From assembly GCA_904420205.1 (NCBI GenBank), contig CAJFUN010000008.1, forward strand, positions 1 to 64,000: a DNA stretch of 64,000 bases, read 5' to 3'. Position numbers and translations under genes: made by a program. The notes below the pieces were generated by a model. It did not search any database and was not told the origin of the DNA. It saw only the letters and a program-made list of their open reading frames with translations. Below, piece by piece: positions 32,963 to 42,383 of this stretch (within the stretch, counting starts at the first letter, position 1; every line of letters begins with the position of its first letter). The stretch is from Candidatus Parachristensenella avicola. GTDB taxonomy: Bacteria > Bacillota > Clostridia > Christensenellales > UMGS416.

Positions 32963-33673
32963 TTATCCTTCACCCAGCTGCTCCCGTAAGCGCTGCAGCG
33001 CTTTTTTCTCCAGGCGAGACACCTGCACCTGGGAAATGCCCAGCCGCTGGCTTACCTCGCTCTGGGTTTTATCCTGATAGAATCTGAGCAAAAGCAGCCG
33101 GCGCTGCCGCTCATCCAGCCTTTCCAAAGCCTCGCGCGCCGCCATGGCGTCTACCGTCCGCTCCTCCATGTCGGTTTCGTCTTTAATCTGCCTTACAGCC
33201 CCTTCCTCATCCTCGGCATCCATAGAAGCCACAGGCAGCATTGCCTCCAAGTCCAGCGCGGCTTCTTCCGGCGTAATTCCAGCCGCATCGGCCAGCTCCC
33301 GCAGCGTAGGTTTGCGGCCCAGGCGTCCGGTGAGCTCCTCCTGAAAGCGTAGGATTCTCGCCGAACGTCCCGCCGTTCGCCGTCCTACCCGGATGGTACG
33401 GGAGCGGCGGAGCTGTTCGCGCATTTCGCCTAAGATCAGCGGCACGGCATAGGTGGAAAATTGGATGCCGCGTCTTGGATCATACCGATTTGCCGCCTGC
33501 GTCAGCCCGACAAAACCCGCCTGGATCACATCCTCCCGCTCTCCCTCGGGAATGGTCAAGCGGCGGGCCATGGCGTAGACCAGCGCCATATTATCCTGTA
33601 TTTTTGTTTCCCTGATCTGATTCTCCTCTTGCACCGTCCCTGCCGATTGGGGCCCTGCAAGCGCTTCATGCAC
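32963..33673 (-). CDS. sigF: RNA polymerase sigma-F factor
   Basis: Sigma factor of 236 residues, the first forespore-specific sigma. Region 2 shows EREDVIQAGFVGLTQAANRYDPRRGIQFSTYAVP (in parts, residues about 46-80), then region 3 with GRKPTLRELADAAGITPEEA and region 4 with LDERQRRLLLLRFYQDKTQSEVSQ and ISQVQVSRLEKKAL. The start is GTG at 33673 behind AGGAGG, overlapping spoIIAB by 8 bases. Placement after spoIIAA-spoIIAB and before spoVA identifies it as sigma-F rather than sigma-G. Confidence 0.95.
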   Translation of the reverse strand: MHEALAGPQSAGTVQEENQIRETKIQDNMALVYAMARRLTIPEGEREDVIQAGFVGLTQAANRYDPRRGIQFSTYAVPLILGEMREQLRRSRTIRVGRRTAGRSARILRFQEELTGRLGRKPTLRELADAAGITPEEAALDLEAMLPVASMDAEDEEGAVRQIKDETDMEERTVDAMAAREALERLDERQRRLLLLRFYQDKTQSEVSQRLGISQVQVSRLEKKALQRLREQLGEG

Positions 33674-34112
33674 CGCTTCCGGCCTCCTCCGCCCCCTTTA
33701 TGGTCTTCATCATCCGCACCACGGTCCCTTCGCCTGGGTGGGAGACCACCTCCACCTGATCCATAAAGCTTTCCATGATGGTAAAGCCCATGCCGCTGCG
33801 TTCCAAATCCGGTCTCGAAGTATAAAAAGGCGCCCGCGCCTGCTCAATGTTGCCGATGCCCCGGCCATGATCCACAATCTCTAGGGTTATCTGCTGCCCC
33901 TGCGCCAGCGCATAAAGCGTCACTTCGCCCTCTTCCATTCCCTCATAGCCGTGGATGATGGCGTTGGTCACGGCTTCGGATACAGCGGTACGGATATCCT
34001 CCACCTCCTCCAGCGTCGGATCCAGCCGCGCAGCAAAAGCTCCGACTACGGATCTTGCCAGCGCCTCATTTTCTGACATTGCGGGGATCACTAGCTTCAT
34101 ATCATTAAGCAT
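33666..34112 (-). CDS. spoIIAB: Anti-sigma-F factor SpoIIAB
   Basis: GHKL-type kinase and anti-sigma factor of 148 residues. It binds and blocks sigma-F and phosphorylates SpoIIAA. Motifs: SEAVTNAIIHGYEG (N box), VDHGRGI (G1 box) and SGMGFTIMESFMD (G2 box), then GEGTVVRMMK. ATG at 34112 follows GAGTGAGG; the in-frame TTG at 34118 is too close to that site. Confidence 0.95.
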   Translation of the reverse strand: MLNDMKLVIPAMSENEALARSVVGAFAARLDPTLEEVEDIRTAVSEAVTNAIIHGYEGMEEGEVTLYALAQGQQITLEIVDHGRGIGNIEQARAPFYTSRPDLERSGMGFTIMESFMDQVEVVSHPGEGTVVRMMKTIKGAEEAGSGA

Positions 34113-34121
34113 GGTCAAACC

Positions 34122-34430
34122 TCACTCCACATTCATTATTTGATCCAGGCCCGCCATTTCGACGATCTTAGCCACCGCGGGCTTTAGCCCGTAAAGCGTC
34201 ATAACGCCTCTGCGCTCCCGGATGGTCTTATAGCGGCCGATCAGTACGCCGATCCCCGAACTGTCCATAAAATCCAGCTGGCATAGGTTGACCCGCATCT
34301 GGCGAATCTCCGGATGCTGGGCGAGAACTTCATCCAGCTGACTGCGGCATATCGCCGCTGAATGATGATCCAGCTCGCCCTCCAGCTGCACCCAGAGCGC
34401 CGAGCCTCGGTGCTGGTATGTGATATTCAT
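34122..34430 (-). CDS. spoIIAA: Anti-sigma factor antagonist SpoIIAA
   Basis: STAS-domain protein of 102 residues that releases sigma-F when unphosphorylated. It contains LEGELDHHSA, the phosphorylation site MDSSGIGVLIGRYK with the target Ser near residue 58, and the late KPAVAKIVEMAGLDQI. ATG at 34430 follows GGAGGG. First gene of the spoIIA operon. Confidence 0.94.
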   Translation of the reverse strand: MNITYQHRGSALWVQLEGELDHHSAAICRSQLDEVLAQHPEIRQMRVNLCQLDFMDSSGIGVLIGRYKTIRERRGVMTLYGLKPAVAKIVEMAGLDQIMNVE

Positions 34431-34474
34431 CCTTTCCCTCCAAGCGAGTTTGTCCCCTTCGGGATTACCCAGCA

Positions 34475-34504
34475 ATATTCAAGATCTGCGCGCCGCATTC
34501 CTGC
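34475..34504 (-). promoter_or_regulatory. Sigma-H-like promoter of the spoIIA operon
   Basis: GCAGGAATG at 34496-34504 and CTTGAATAT at 34475-34483 with 12 bases between, close to the sigma-H consensus RnAGGAwww / RnnGAATww. The spoIIA operon of Bacillus uses a sigma-H promoter activated by Spo0A. Confidence 0.72.
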
Positions 34505-34617
34505 CGCGAAGATTGGCGAAGCGTCACTATTTTGCAGGAAATTACCCTGCATGGCCGGCCCCGCTTCCGGCCATACTATCCGCATATCGCAACAGCCGGA
34601 TAAAGGAGAGTATATTC

Positions 34618-36987
34618 ATGAAGCATGCGAAGAAAAGCCGGTGGAAATCCGTCCTCATCGGGTGCCTAGCCGCCGCGGCCGCACTGATATTGGCTTGCGG
34701 TATTTTCATCATGGTCTGGATGCAGGGCGATTCCTGGAAGCAGCTCGATCTGGACCGCCTAGAAAATATGAAACAAACCATCTTTATCTATGACAGCCAG
34801 GACCAACCTGTCGCTAATCTTGCCAGCCAGGAGAATCGCGTGTTGGTACCGCTGTCCAAAATATCTCCTTACTTGCAGCAAGCCTTTATCGCTACCGAGG
34901 ACACGCGTTTTTATTCCCATCCCGGAATCGACATTAAGCGCATCTTCGGAGCCCTTTGGGCGGATCTTAAATCCGGCAGCCGCGCCCAGGGGGCCAGCAC
35001 GCTGACGCAGCAGCTGGTCAAGCTGACGCACCTATCCAATGAAAAGACGTTCACCCGCAAAATCCAGGAAGCAATCCTGGCCCTGCAGGTAGAGCAGCAC
35101 TACACCAAAGATGAGATTTTGACGCTATATTTGAACGTGGTGTATTTTGGTAACGGCGCATACGGCGCTGAAGCTGCTGCACAGTCGTATTTTGGCAAGT
35201 CCGCGGCTGACCTGACGTGTGCGGAGGCAGCGCAGCTGGCGGGTATCGTCAAAGCGCCCAGCACCTATGCGCCCCACATCAACATGGAGAAGTCCGTGGA
35301 ACGGCGTAATCTCATTCTGCGTCTGATGCGAGAACAAGGCTTCATTGACGAAACGCTATATCAAAGCGCCCTTCAGGAGGAACCGGAGCTTAAGCTTTCC
35401 CGGCCTGGCCAATATGATTATGGCTACTATATCGATGCTGCCATCAACGAAGCGATGGAAAAGCTGGGGATGTCTTATGAGGAACTGGTGAGCTCCGGGT
35501 ACCGTATCTATACCGGTCTAGAGCCTTGGCTGCAGCAAGCGTGCGAGGAGGCGTTTGCCGATGACAGCCTCTTTCCCTCCAACGCTGCCGACGGCACCCA
35601 GGTACAGGGCGCGATGGTATTTCTTTCTTCGGATACCGGCTTAGCCGCAGCGCTGATGGGAGGCCGGGAATATACCGCGCGCCGGGGGTTTGACCGCAGC
35701 TCCCAGGCCCTGCGGCAGCCCGGGTCCACGATTAAACCGCTGCTTTGCTTTGGGCCGGCCATCGAGCTAAAGGGCTATTCCCCGGCCACGCCCATTCTAG
35801 ATGAACCGATGGATTTTAACGGCTATACGCCCCGCAATGCCTCCGATACCTATCAAGGCTGGATCACGCTGCGCTATGCCCTGAGCCATTCGGTTAACGT
35901 GCCGGCCGTGCAGCTGCTTCAGCAGACCGGCGTATCGCTGGCGAAAAGCTACGCGGAAGCCGCCGGCATTACCTTCGATCCCCAGGATAATAGCCTGGCC
36001 CTGGCGCTGGGCGGCTTCACCCAAGGGGTTTCGCCCATCTCGCTGGCTGGGGCCTATACTACCTTTGCCGACGGCGGTATAGCCCATGAGCCGGCGCTGA
36101 TCCGGCGGATTACCGATAGCACAGGAAAGGTCGTCTATGAGCATAAAGATGAGCAAAAGCGCGTATTCAGCGAAGAAACCAGCTTCCTGATCAGCGACAT
36201 GCTAACCGATACCGTAGAAGAAGGCAGCGCCCAGGCGCTCAAGTCCGCCGGAATTCCGCTGGCCTGCAAAACCGGCACGGTGGCTTACGAGCAAGACGGC
36301 GTAGAAGGCGTTCGGGATATCTGGGCGGCGGCCTATAATGAGGAATATGTCGGGGTATGTTGGATGGGATTTGATACTACCGACCCGGAGCACTGCATGC
36401 CCTCTTCCGCCAGCGGGGGGAAGTATCCGGTTCCTATGCTGGCCCGCGTGTTCGCTGCGCTTTACCCGCAAGGCGGCGCGCCGGATTTTGCACCGCCTGC
36501 CGGCGTGGTACAGGCCACGGTCGATCAGGCGGCCATTGAGCATGGTCAGCTGATGCTGGCATCGGCCTATACGCCCGCCGCTTCCCGCCTGGTCGATTAT
36601 TTCAAGCGCGGTACCGAACCTACAGCCTCCAGCACCTACTGGAGCTTTCCTGCCGCACCGGTTATCACTGGCAGCGGGGTAAACGAAGCAGGGCGGCCCT
36701 ACATCCGCTTTCTACAGAAGGAGCCGGACTATGCCACTTACCTATACCGCAGCAGCGACGGCGGTCAAAGCTATCAAAAGGTCGCTCAATTTGATCCGGG
36801 ACACGCAGCCGTCGATTGGGAGGATCGAACGGCCCAGGATGGACAAGTCTATCAATACTATCTGCAATCCGTGCTTCTGGATACCGGAGAGCATCCCTTT
36901 CTTGGCGGTAAAACCGATATCATCACCCTTGGAGCAGAAGAACCCCGTCACGAAAGGGACTTCTTTTCCCGCTTCTTTGACTGGTAG
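34618..36987 (+). CDS. Class A penicillin-binding protein (PBP1A family)
   Basis: Bifunctional peptidoglycan synthase of 789 residues, anchored by an N-terminal membrane segment (about residues 17-40). The glycosyltransferase domain has EDTRFYSHPGID (Glu94), QGASTLTQQLVK, RKIQEAILALQVE and NVVYFGNGAYGAEAAAQ. The transpeptidase domain has the active-site STIK at Ser370, SVN about 60 residues on, and KTGT at Lys551. The C-terminal extension from about 690 is fibronectin-III-like (VITGSGVNEAGRPYIRF, YLYRSSDGGQSYQKVAQF). ATG at 34618 follows AAAGGAG. It diverges from spoIIA, so a sporulation role is possible but not shown. Confidence 0.93.
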   Translation: MKHAKKSRWKSVLIGCLAAAAALILACGIFIMVWMQGDSWKQLDLDRLENMKQTIFIYDSQDQPVANLASQENRVLVPLSKISPYLQQAFIATEDTRFYSHPGIDIKRIFGALWADLKSGSRAQGASTLTQQLVKLTHLSNEKTFTRKIQEAILALQVEQHYTKDEILTLYLNVVYFGNGAYGAEAAAQSYFGKSAADLTCAEAAQLAGIVKAPSTYAPHINMEKSVERRNLILRLMREQGFIDETLYQSALQEEPELKLSRPGQYDYGYYIDAAINEAMEKLGMSYEELVSSGYRIYTGLEPWLQQACEEAFADDSLFPSNAADGTQVQGAMVFLSSDTGLAAALMGGREYTARRGFDRSSQALRQPGSTIKPLLCFGPAIELKGYSPATPILDEPMDFNGYTPRNASDTYQGWITLRYALSHSVNVPAVQLLQQTGVSLAKSYAEAAGITFDPQDNSLALALGGFTQGVSPISLAGAYTTFADGGIAHEPALIRRITDSTGKVVYEHKDEQKRVFSEETSFLISDMLTDTVEEGSAQALKSAGIPLACKTGTVAYEQDGVEGVRDIWAAAYNEEYVGVCWMGFDTTDPEHCMPSSASGGKYPVPMLARVFAALYPQGGAPDFAPPAGVVQATVDQAAIEHGQLMLASAYTPAASRLVDYFKRGTEPTASSTYWSFPAAPVITGSGVNEAGRPYIRFLQKEPDYATYLYRSSDGGQSYQKVAQFDPGHAAVDWEDRTAQDGQVYQYYLQSVLLDTGEHPFLGGKTDIITLGAEEPRHERDFFSRFFDW

Positions 36988-36992
36988 GCGTA

Positions 36993-37021
36993 TTGAAAGG
37001 CGTCTTGCGCCGTGTTATGAT
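36993..37021 (+). promoter_or_regulatory. Sigma-A promoter of the VOC gene
   Basis: TTGAAA at 36993-36998 and TATGAT at 37016-37021 with a 17-base spacer, starting just after the PBP stop codon. Confidence 0.75.
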
Positions 37022-37062
37022 AGGCGTAAGTCCCAATCGTATCCAAAGGAGGAGCACATATC

Positions 37063-37440
37063 ATGGCAGAATCCCTTAAAACCGGTTTTCATCATGTGGC
37101 GCTGCGGGTGCCCAATTTCGACGAGGCGCTGGCTTTCTATACCGAAGCGCTAGGCCTTACCATCCGCGCCCGTTGGGAAGGCGCAGCTCTCTTGCAGCTG
37201 TCTGACGGGGGCCATCTGGAGCTCTTTGCCGGAACCGAGCCCGTCCCTCAGACCCAAAACGGATACTATCATATGGCCTATCGCGTGGATGATGTGGATG
37301 GAGCGCTGGCCCGTGCCGCCCAGTTTGGCGCGCCGACCACCATTCCCGCCAAGGATGCCCGTATCGGAGACATGGCGATCCGATGCGGCTTCTGCCAGGG
37401 GCCCGGCGGAGAAAGCATCGAATTCTTTAAGGAGCTGTAG
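37063..37440 (+). CDS. VOC/glyoxalase superfamily protein
   Basis: Vicinal-oxygen-chelate protein of 125 residues with two beta-alpha-beta-beta-beta modules: FHHVALRVPNFDEALAFYTEALGL and, in the second half, YYHMAYRVDDVDGALARAAQFGA. Metal ligands can be seen as the His of FHHV, Glu in HLELF, His in YHMAY and Glu in ESIEFF, like lactoylglutathione lyases and related lyases. The reaction is not predictable at this length. Good AAAGGAGG site; monocistronic. Confidence 0.85.
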   Translation: MAESLKTGFHHVALRVPNFDEALAFYTEALGLTIRARWEGAALLQLSDGGHLELFAGTEPVPQTQNGYYHMAYRVDDVDGALARAAQFGAPTTIPAKDARIGDMAIRCGFCQGPGGESIEFFKEL

Positions 37441-37461
37441 CCGTATTCAATATTGCCGATA

Positions 37462-37495
37462 AAGCCCAGCTGCCGGTTGTCCGGCAGCTGGGCTT
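37462..37495 (+). terminator. Intrinsic terminator after the VOC gene
   Basis: AAGCCCAGCTGCCGG / CCGGCAGCTGGGCTT with a TTGT loop. Confidence 0.87.
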
Positions 37496-37540
37496 ATATT
37501 TATCCCATTGCATGCGTCATACCCCGCCGTTTATCCATAA

Positions 37541-37572
37541 AAAGGCCCCTGCCATCAACGGCAGGGGCCTTA
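37541..37572 (-). terminator. Intrinsic terminator after clpX
   Basis: AAGGCCCCTGCC / GGCAGGGGCCTT followed by TTTAT on the minus strand. Confidence 0.87.
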
Positions 37573-37598
37573 TGATATCAAAAGTTATATCGATCCGG

Positions 37599-38891
37599 TT
37601 ATCCGGCGTGCGAAGAATCCTGCTCCTCCAACGCGGGCGCTGGCGGCGGCGTCGGAAGCGAGCGGGTCGCTGTAATCAGCACGGGCGGCTTCCCTTCTTC
37701 GATGGTCTCCCGGGTCACCACGCACTTTTTCACATCTTCCCGTGACGGGATATCATACATGATGTCCATCATGGCGTTCTCCAGGATTGCTCTCAGGCCT
37801 CGAGCGCCCGTTTTGCGCTCCATGGCTTTATGGGCCACCGCCTTAAGGGCTTCCGGTTCAAACTCCAGCTCCACATGATCCATGCTAAACATATATTGAT
37901 ACTGACGAACCAACGCATTACGAGGCTTGGTCATCACATTAATGAGTGCCTCTTCATCCAGCCCATGGAGCGTCACCATCACCGGCACGCGGCCGATAAA
38001 TTCAGGAATCAAGCCAAACTTGAGCAGATCTTCCGGCAACGCCTGCTGGAACAGCGCGCCCACATCCATCTCATGGGGCGCTTTTACATCGGCACCAAAT
38101 CCCATGGTCTTCTGTCCGACCCGCGCCTCGATAATCTTTTCCAGTCCGTTAAAGGCGCCGCCGCAAATAAACAGGATATTGGTCGTATCGATCTGCAAAA
38201 ACTCCTGATGGGGGTGCTTACGGCCGCCTTGAGGCGGTACGGAGGCTACGGTGCCTTCCAGGATCTTCAGCAGCGCCTGTTGCACGCCTTCGCCGGATAC
38301 ATCGCGGGTGATCGAGGGATTCTCGCTCTTACGGGCAATTTTATCGATCTCATCGATATAAATAATCCCCTTCTCCGCCCGGGCGATATCGTAATCGGCT
38401 GCCTGGATCAGCTTCAGCAGGATGTTCTCTACATCCTCGCCCACGTAGCCCGCTTCCGTCAGCGCCGTAGCATCGGCCACTGCAAAGGGCACGTTTAGAA
38501 TGCGGGCGAGACTTTGGGCCAGATAGGTCTTTCCGCAGCCGGTAGGGCCCAGCATCACAATGTTGCTTTTCTGCAGCTCCACATCGGCGTTCTTGGTGTC
38601 GGTATAGATACGCTTATAATGGTTATACACGGCAACCGCCAATGATTTCTTGGCATATTCCTGGCCGATTACATACTCGTCCAAGGTGGCCTTGATCTCA
38701 GCGGGCTTAAGGATCTCTTCCGGCGCGGCGGGAGCGGCATCATGGAGATCTTCTTCGATAATCTCCTGGCACAGCTCGATGCACTCGTCGCAGATATAGA
38801 CCCCGGGGCCCGCTACCAGGCGGCGCACCTGCTCCTGGGCTTTGCCACAGAAGGAACACCGAAGCTGCTTTTTGTCGTCTACTTTCGCCAT
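37599..38891 (-). CDS. clpX: ATP-dependent Clp protease ATPase ClpX
   Basis: AAA+ unfoldase of 430 residues that feeds substrates to ClpP. The N-terminal zinc domain has CSFCGK and CDEC (C4 site, residues about 12-40); Walker A is GPTGCGKT near residue 118; Walker B gives [11 protein letters not shown]; then [15 protein letters not shown] with the pore loops, the IGF-type ClpP-contact loop region and the C-terminal domain [25 protein letters not shown] in parts. The last 25 residues are a Pro/Ser-rich tail. Third gene of tig-clpP-clpX. Confidence 0.97.
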   Translation of the reverse strand: MAKVDDKKQLRCSFCGKAQEQVRRLVAGPGVYICDECIELCQEIIEEDLHDAAPAAPEEILKPAEIKATLDEYVIGQEYAKKSLAVAVYNHYKRIYTDTKNADVELQKSNIVMLGPTGCGKTYLAQSLARILNVPFAVADATALTEAGYVGEDVENILLKLIQAADYDIARAEKGIIYIDEIDKIARKSENPSITRDVSGEGVQQALLKILEGTVASVPPQGGRKHPHQEFLQIDTTNILFICGGAFNGLEKIIEARVGQKTMGFGADVKAPHEMDVGALFQQALPEDLLKFGLIPEFIGRVPVMVTLHGLDEEALINVMTKPRNALVRQYQYMFSMDHVELEFEPEALKAVAHKAMERKTGARGLRAILENAMMDIMYDIPSREDVKKCVVTRETIEEGKPPVLITATRSLPTPPPAPALEEQDSSHAG

Positions 38892-38914
38892 TCACTATCC
38901 TCCGGTTCCTGAGC

Positions 38915-39499
38915 CTACCGGGCGGGCGTAATCACCTCGTCGATAAGCCCATATTGTAGCGCGTCCTGCGCCGTCATGTAGTTGTCCCGCTCCACATCCG
39001 CCTGAACCTTTTCCAGGGGCTGGCCGGTCATTTCCGAGAGCAGGCGGTTCATATTCCGCTTAACCCGCAGAATCTGTTCAGCCTGGATGGCAATATCCGT
39101 GGCCTGGCCCTGCGCGCCGCCCGAAGGTTGATGGATCATAATTTCGCTGTTGGGCAGGGCTTTGCGCTTGCCCTTCGCGCCTGCAGCCAGCAAGAACGCA
39201 CCCATAGACGCCGCCAGGCCGACACAGATCGTCGATACATCTGAGCGGATATACTGCATGGTGTCGTAAATCGCCATGCCCGCGGTGACGGAGCCGCCGG
39301 GGCTGTTGATGTACAGCATGATGTCTTTGCCCGGATCCTGGGCCTCCAAATACAGCAGCTGGGCCACGATGGTGTTGGCCATATCGTCGCGCACCTCGCC
39401 GCTTAAGAATATAATCCGGTCGTTCAGCAGCCGCGAATAGATATCATAGGACCGCTCGCCCCGGTTGGTTTGCTCTACGACATAGGGGATCAGATTCAT
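38915..39499 (-). CDS. clpP: ATP-dependent Clp protease proteolytic subunit
   Basis: Serine protease of 194 residues forming the tetradecameric chamber used by ClpX. It has [22 protein letters not shown] at the start, [20 protein letters not shown], the active Ser in [12 protein letters not shown] near residue 96, the His in [10 protein letters not shown] and the Asp in VERDNYM. ATG at 39499 is better spaced from AAGGAAGG than the ATG two codons upstream. Confidence 0.97.
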   Translation of the reverse strand: MNLIPYVVEQTNRGERSYDIYSRLLNDRIIFLSGEVRDDMANTIVAQLLYLEAQDPGKDIMLYINSPGGSVTAGMAIYDTMQYIRSDVSTICVGLAASMGAFLLAAGAKGKRKALPNSEIMIHQPSGGAQGQATDIAIQAEQILRVKRNMNRLLSEMTGQPLEKVQADVERDNYMTAQDALQYGLIDEVITPAR

Positions 39500-39532
39500 T
39501 TTCATACCTTCCTTCTTGGAAAATCAAACCGC

Positions 39533-40816
39533 CTATCTGATGACCGCATTATCCTCCAGCAGCTGCAGAGTCTTCTCCAGCAGCACGTTGCCCTTGAGAT
39601 AATCGTAGTCCGAATCGCGCAGCGTCTTTTTGATGTCCTCTACCGTACGGGTTTCCGTAGCCATTTTGGCGATCTCCGCATCCAGCTCCTCGTCGGATAC
39701 CTCCAGGCCAGCGTCCTTCTGCAGGGCTTCCAGCACCAGCTGGCGCTTGACGATCTTCCCAGCCTCCTCGCGGTTCTCCTCGCGGATAGACTCGCGGGTC
39801 TGGCCGGTCATACGGGTGTAGTCCTCCATGCTGATGCCCTGATACATCATACGGTACTCCATCTCCTGGAGCATATAATCCAGCTGGGAGTTGACCATGC
39901 ATTCGGGAATTTCCACCTCAGAGGCCTCTACCACCGCATTGACCAGCTGCTCATCCAGTTCGTTCTTGGCGCGGGTTTCAGCCGTCTTTTCCAGGCGCTC
40001 ACGAATCTTGGCCTTATACTCCTCCAGCGTATCGCAGTCGCTGACGTCCTTGGCAAATTCGTCGTCCATTTCCGGCAGCTCTTTCACCTCGATCTTGTGA
40101 ACCTTCACGTTAAAGATGGCATCTTTACCCGCTAGATCCGGCGCATGATACTCAGCGGGGAAGGTGACGTTAACCGTACCCTCTTCTTCCAGCTTCATTC
40201 CTACCAGCTGCTCCTCAAACCCAGGAATAAAGCGGCCGGAGCCCACCTCCAGCGTCTGATCGGTGGCGGTGCCGCCGGGGAACTGCTCGCCATCGCAGAA
40301 GCCGGCATAGTCCAGGGTGATACGGTCGCCGTTTTCCACCGCGCGATCCTCCACCGTGATCCAGCGGGCTACCCGCTCCTGATCCTTTTTCAGCTCATCC
40401 TCCACATCGTCATCGGTGACATTATACTCGGGACGAGTCGCTTCTATACCTTGATAGCTGCCCAGCTTTACCTCGGGCTTCACCGTTACATCGCAGGTAA
40501 AGACCAAATCTTCGCCGCCGCCAATGGTCGTTACATCAACGCTGGGGCGGTCGACAGGGTAGATCCCCGTCTCGACAATCGCATCGTCATAGGCCTTGGG
40601 GAAAACCATATCAAAGGCGTCCTCGTAAAAAACCGCCTCAGAGTAGAAATTTTCAATGACCTTGCGGGGCGCCTTACCCTTACGGAATCCAGGGATGTTG
40701 ATGGACTTACGGGCCTTCAAATAGGCTTTGTTCATAGCCTCCTCAAACTCGGCCGCGCCTACGGTAATCGTCAGCCGCACCTCATTGGTACCGGTCTTCT
40801 CACAAACAGCGCTCAT
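39533..40816 (-). CDS. tig: Trigger factor
   Basis: Ribosome-bound chaperone and prolyl isomerase of 427 residues. The ribosome-binding domain holds the signature NIPGFRKGKAPRKVIE near residue 44; the FKBP-type domain (about 150-245) has GDRITLDYAGFCDGEQFPGG and FIPGFEEQLVGM; the C-terminal helical domain follows. ATG at 40816 lies behind AGGAGG; upstream in-frame sequence includes the promoter and is not coding. First gene of the conserved tig-clpP-clpX unit. Confidence 0.96.
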   Translation of the reverse strand: MSAVCEKTGTNEVRLTITVGAAEFEEAMNKAYLKARKSINIPGFRKGKAPRKVIENFYSEAVFYEDAFDMVFPKAYDDAIVETGIYPVDRPSVDVTTIGGGEDLVFTCDVTVKPEVKLGSYQGIEATRPEYNVTDDDVEDELKKDQERVARWITVEDRAVENGDRITLDYAGFCDGEQFPGGTATDQTLEVGSGRFIPGFEEQLVGMKLEEEGTVNVTFPAEYHAPDLAGKDAIFNVKVHKIEVKELPEMDDEFAKDVSDCDTLEEYKAKIRERLEKTAETRAKNELDEQLVNAVVEASEVEIPECMVNSQLDYMLQEMEYRMMYQGISMEDYTRMTGQTRESIREENREEAGKIVKRQLVLEALQKDAGLEVSDEELDAEIAKMATETRTVEDIKKTLRDSDYDYLKGNVLLEKTLQLLEDNAVIR

Positions 40817-40898
40817 ACAATTATTCCTCCTCAAGAGAATAAGATTCATAGAAGAACACAGAAAAAGCAGATTTGCATACCTGTGCACATTAACTGCA

Positions 40899-40927
40899 AT
40901 CATACCATACACGGCAAATCCGCGCAA
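40899..40927 (-). promoter_or_regulatory. Sigma-A promoter of tig-clpP-clpX
   Basis: TTGCGC at 40922-40927 and TATGAT at 40899-40904 with a 17-base spacer; leader of about 75 nt. Confidence 0.72.
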
Positions 40928-41028
40928 CTCTTTCCCCGGCAAATCCGCGCATTTTTTTCTTTATCCCGCGGTTTTGGATGCACTTATGGCAACGGTATGG
41001 TACAATAAAGCAAAAAAGGAGAACCCCT

Positions 41029-42273
41029 ATGCCCTTTTCTGATTTGACAAAAAAGCCTCGCTTTCTATTTGACGGCGGCATGGGCACCATGCTGCAGGCA
41101 AGCGGAATCGAAACCGGCGAATGCCCCGAGCTGCTCAACCTAACCCATCCAGAGGCCATCGCCGCCATCCAGCGGCAGTATGTCGAGGCCGGCGCCATGA
41201 TCGTAGAGACAAATACGCTGGGTGCCAATGCCATTAAGCTAGAAAAATCCGGATGCCAGCCGCAGCTGGAGGCCATCAACGCCGCAGCGCTGGCCATTAT
41301 CCGCGACCGCCTGCCCGCCGGCACGCTGGCCGCCCTCTCCATAGGCCCTACCGGCGATTTCCTGGAGCCCTATGGCAGCCTGACCCTAGATGCCCTTTAC
41401 GCCGCATATGCGGCGCAAATGCAATCCGGTCGCAGCGCCGACGTATTTTATATTGAAACCCAATGCGACTTGGCCGAAGCCCGAGTGGCCATGTTGGCCG
41501 CCAAAGGTTGCGGCGGAACGCCGTACGTGGCATCGTTCACCTTTGAAAACGGGCGTACGCTTATGGGCAATCCGCCTGAGGTCTGCGCATATCTCACCCA
41601 GGCGCTGGGCGCCAGCGCTGTGGGGGTCAACTGCTCCGGCGGCCCTGAAGAGTTGCTGCCCATCGTTCAAGCCATGCGCGCCGCTACCAGCCTGCCGCTG
41701 ATCGTGCAGCCCAATGCCGGGCTTCCTCAGGTGGTAGATGGAAAAACCTGCTTCCCCTTCGCTCCCGAGCCCATGGCCCAACGCATGCAGGACATTTTGG
41801 CGGCCGGAGCCGACGGGATTGGCGGCTGCTGCGGCACAACGCCGGCTCACATCGCTGCCATGGCTCATTTGATCGAAGGAATGCCCGCTCCCGCGCATCC
41901 AGCGGTTGCGCCCCAGCTAACCACCAAGCGCTCGCTTCTACCCCTTGATCAGGCGCTTGCCCGTCCCTTTACGATTCGCTGCGCCGCAGGTAGCGACCTC
42001 TACGACCTGCTGGACGAAGCGATGGAGGCGCAGGATGAGGAAGCCGCCTGCCTGCTCCTTGAGCTGGGCGATATGCCGCCGGAAGAAATCGCCTCGCTCC
42101 TGGCGGAAGGCCAGGACATGTTCAAACTCCCGCTTGTTTTCTCCGCTCCCACTGCTGCACAGGCTGAAGCCGCGCTCCGGGCCTATCATGGCGTCGCCGC
42201 GCTGGCCTGCGCCGAAGATGCAGCTCCAATCGCCGCCTATTACGGCGCCCATTGGCTAGGCGCACACCTATAG
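41029..42273 (+). CDS. Homocysteine S-methyltransferase family protein with truncated pterin-like C-terminus
   Basis: Protein of 414 residues. Residues 1-290 are a complete homocysteine-binding barrel of the MetH N-terminal type: LFDGGMGTMLQASG, ETNTLGANAIKL, SIGPTGDFLEPYG, the first zinc Cys in GVNCSGGPEELLP and the Cys pair in GIGGCCGTTPAHI. It should transfer a methyl group to homocysteine to make methionine. The remaining 110 residues resemble part of the next MetH domain, the methyltetrahydrofolate-binding barrel (LLLELGDMPPEEIASLL, AEAALRAYHGVAALACAED), but are too short for it and lack its opening motifs. No cobalamin domain is present. AAGGAG precedes the ATG; a TACAAT at 41001-41006 may be its -10. 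Confidence 0.88.
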   Translation: MPFSDLTKKPRFLFDGGMGTMLQASGIETGECPELLNLTHPEAIAAIQRQYVEAGAMIVETNTLGANAIKLEKSGCQPQLEAINAAALAIIRDRLPAGTLAALSIGPTGDFLEPYGSLTLDALYAAYAAQMQSGRSADVFYIETQCDLAEARVAMLAAKGCGGTPYVASFTFENGRTLMGNPPEVCAYLTQALGASAVGVNCSGGPEELLPIVQAMRAATSLPLIVQPNAGLPQVVDGKTCFPFAPEPMAQRMQDILAAGADGIGGCCGTTPAHIAAMAHLIEGMPAPAHPAVAPQLTTKRSLLPLDQALARPFTIRCAAGSDLYDLLDEAMEAQDEEAACLLLELGDMPPEEIASLLAEGQDMFKLPLVFSAPTAAQAEAALRAYHGVAALACAEDAAPIAAYYGAHWLGAHL

Positions 42274-42288
42274 TCTCCCGCCTCACAC

Positions 42289-42314
42289 GCGGCCCGAAAA
42301 GGGCCGCTTTTTTG
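42289..42314 (+). terminator. Intrinsic terminator after the homocysteine methyltransferase gene
   Basis: GCGGCCC / GGGCCGC stem with GAAAA loop and a TTTTTT tail. Confidence 0.88.
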
Positions 42315-42327
42315 CGCAATTCCACCT

Positions 42328-42372
42328 AAAATAGAACCGGGCTACGCGCCTATAATCTCGCGTGGCCCGGTT
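42328..42372 (-). terminator. Intrinsic terminator after the PrsA-like gene
   Basis: AACCGGGC-C-ACGCG pairs with CGCGT-A-GCCCGGTT around a 10-base loop, followed by CTATTTT on the minus strand. Confidence 0.75.
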
Positions 42373-42383
42373 GCAATCGATCG

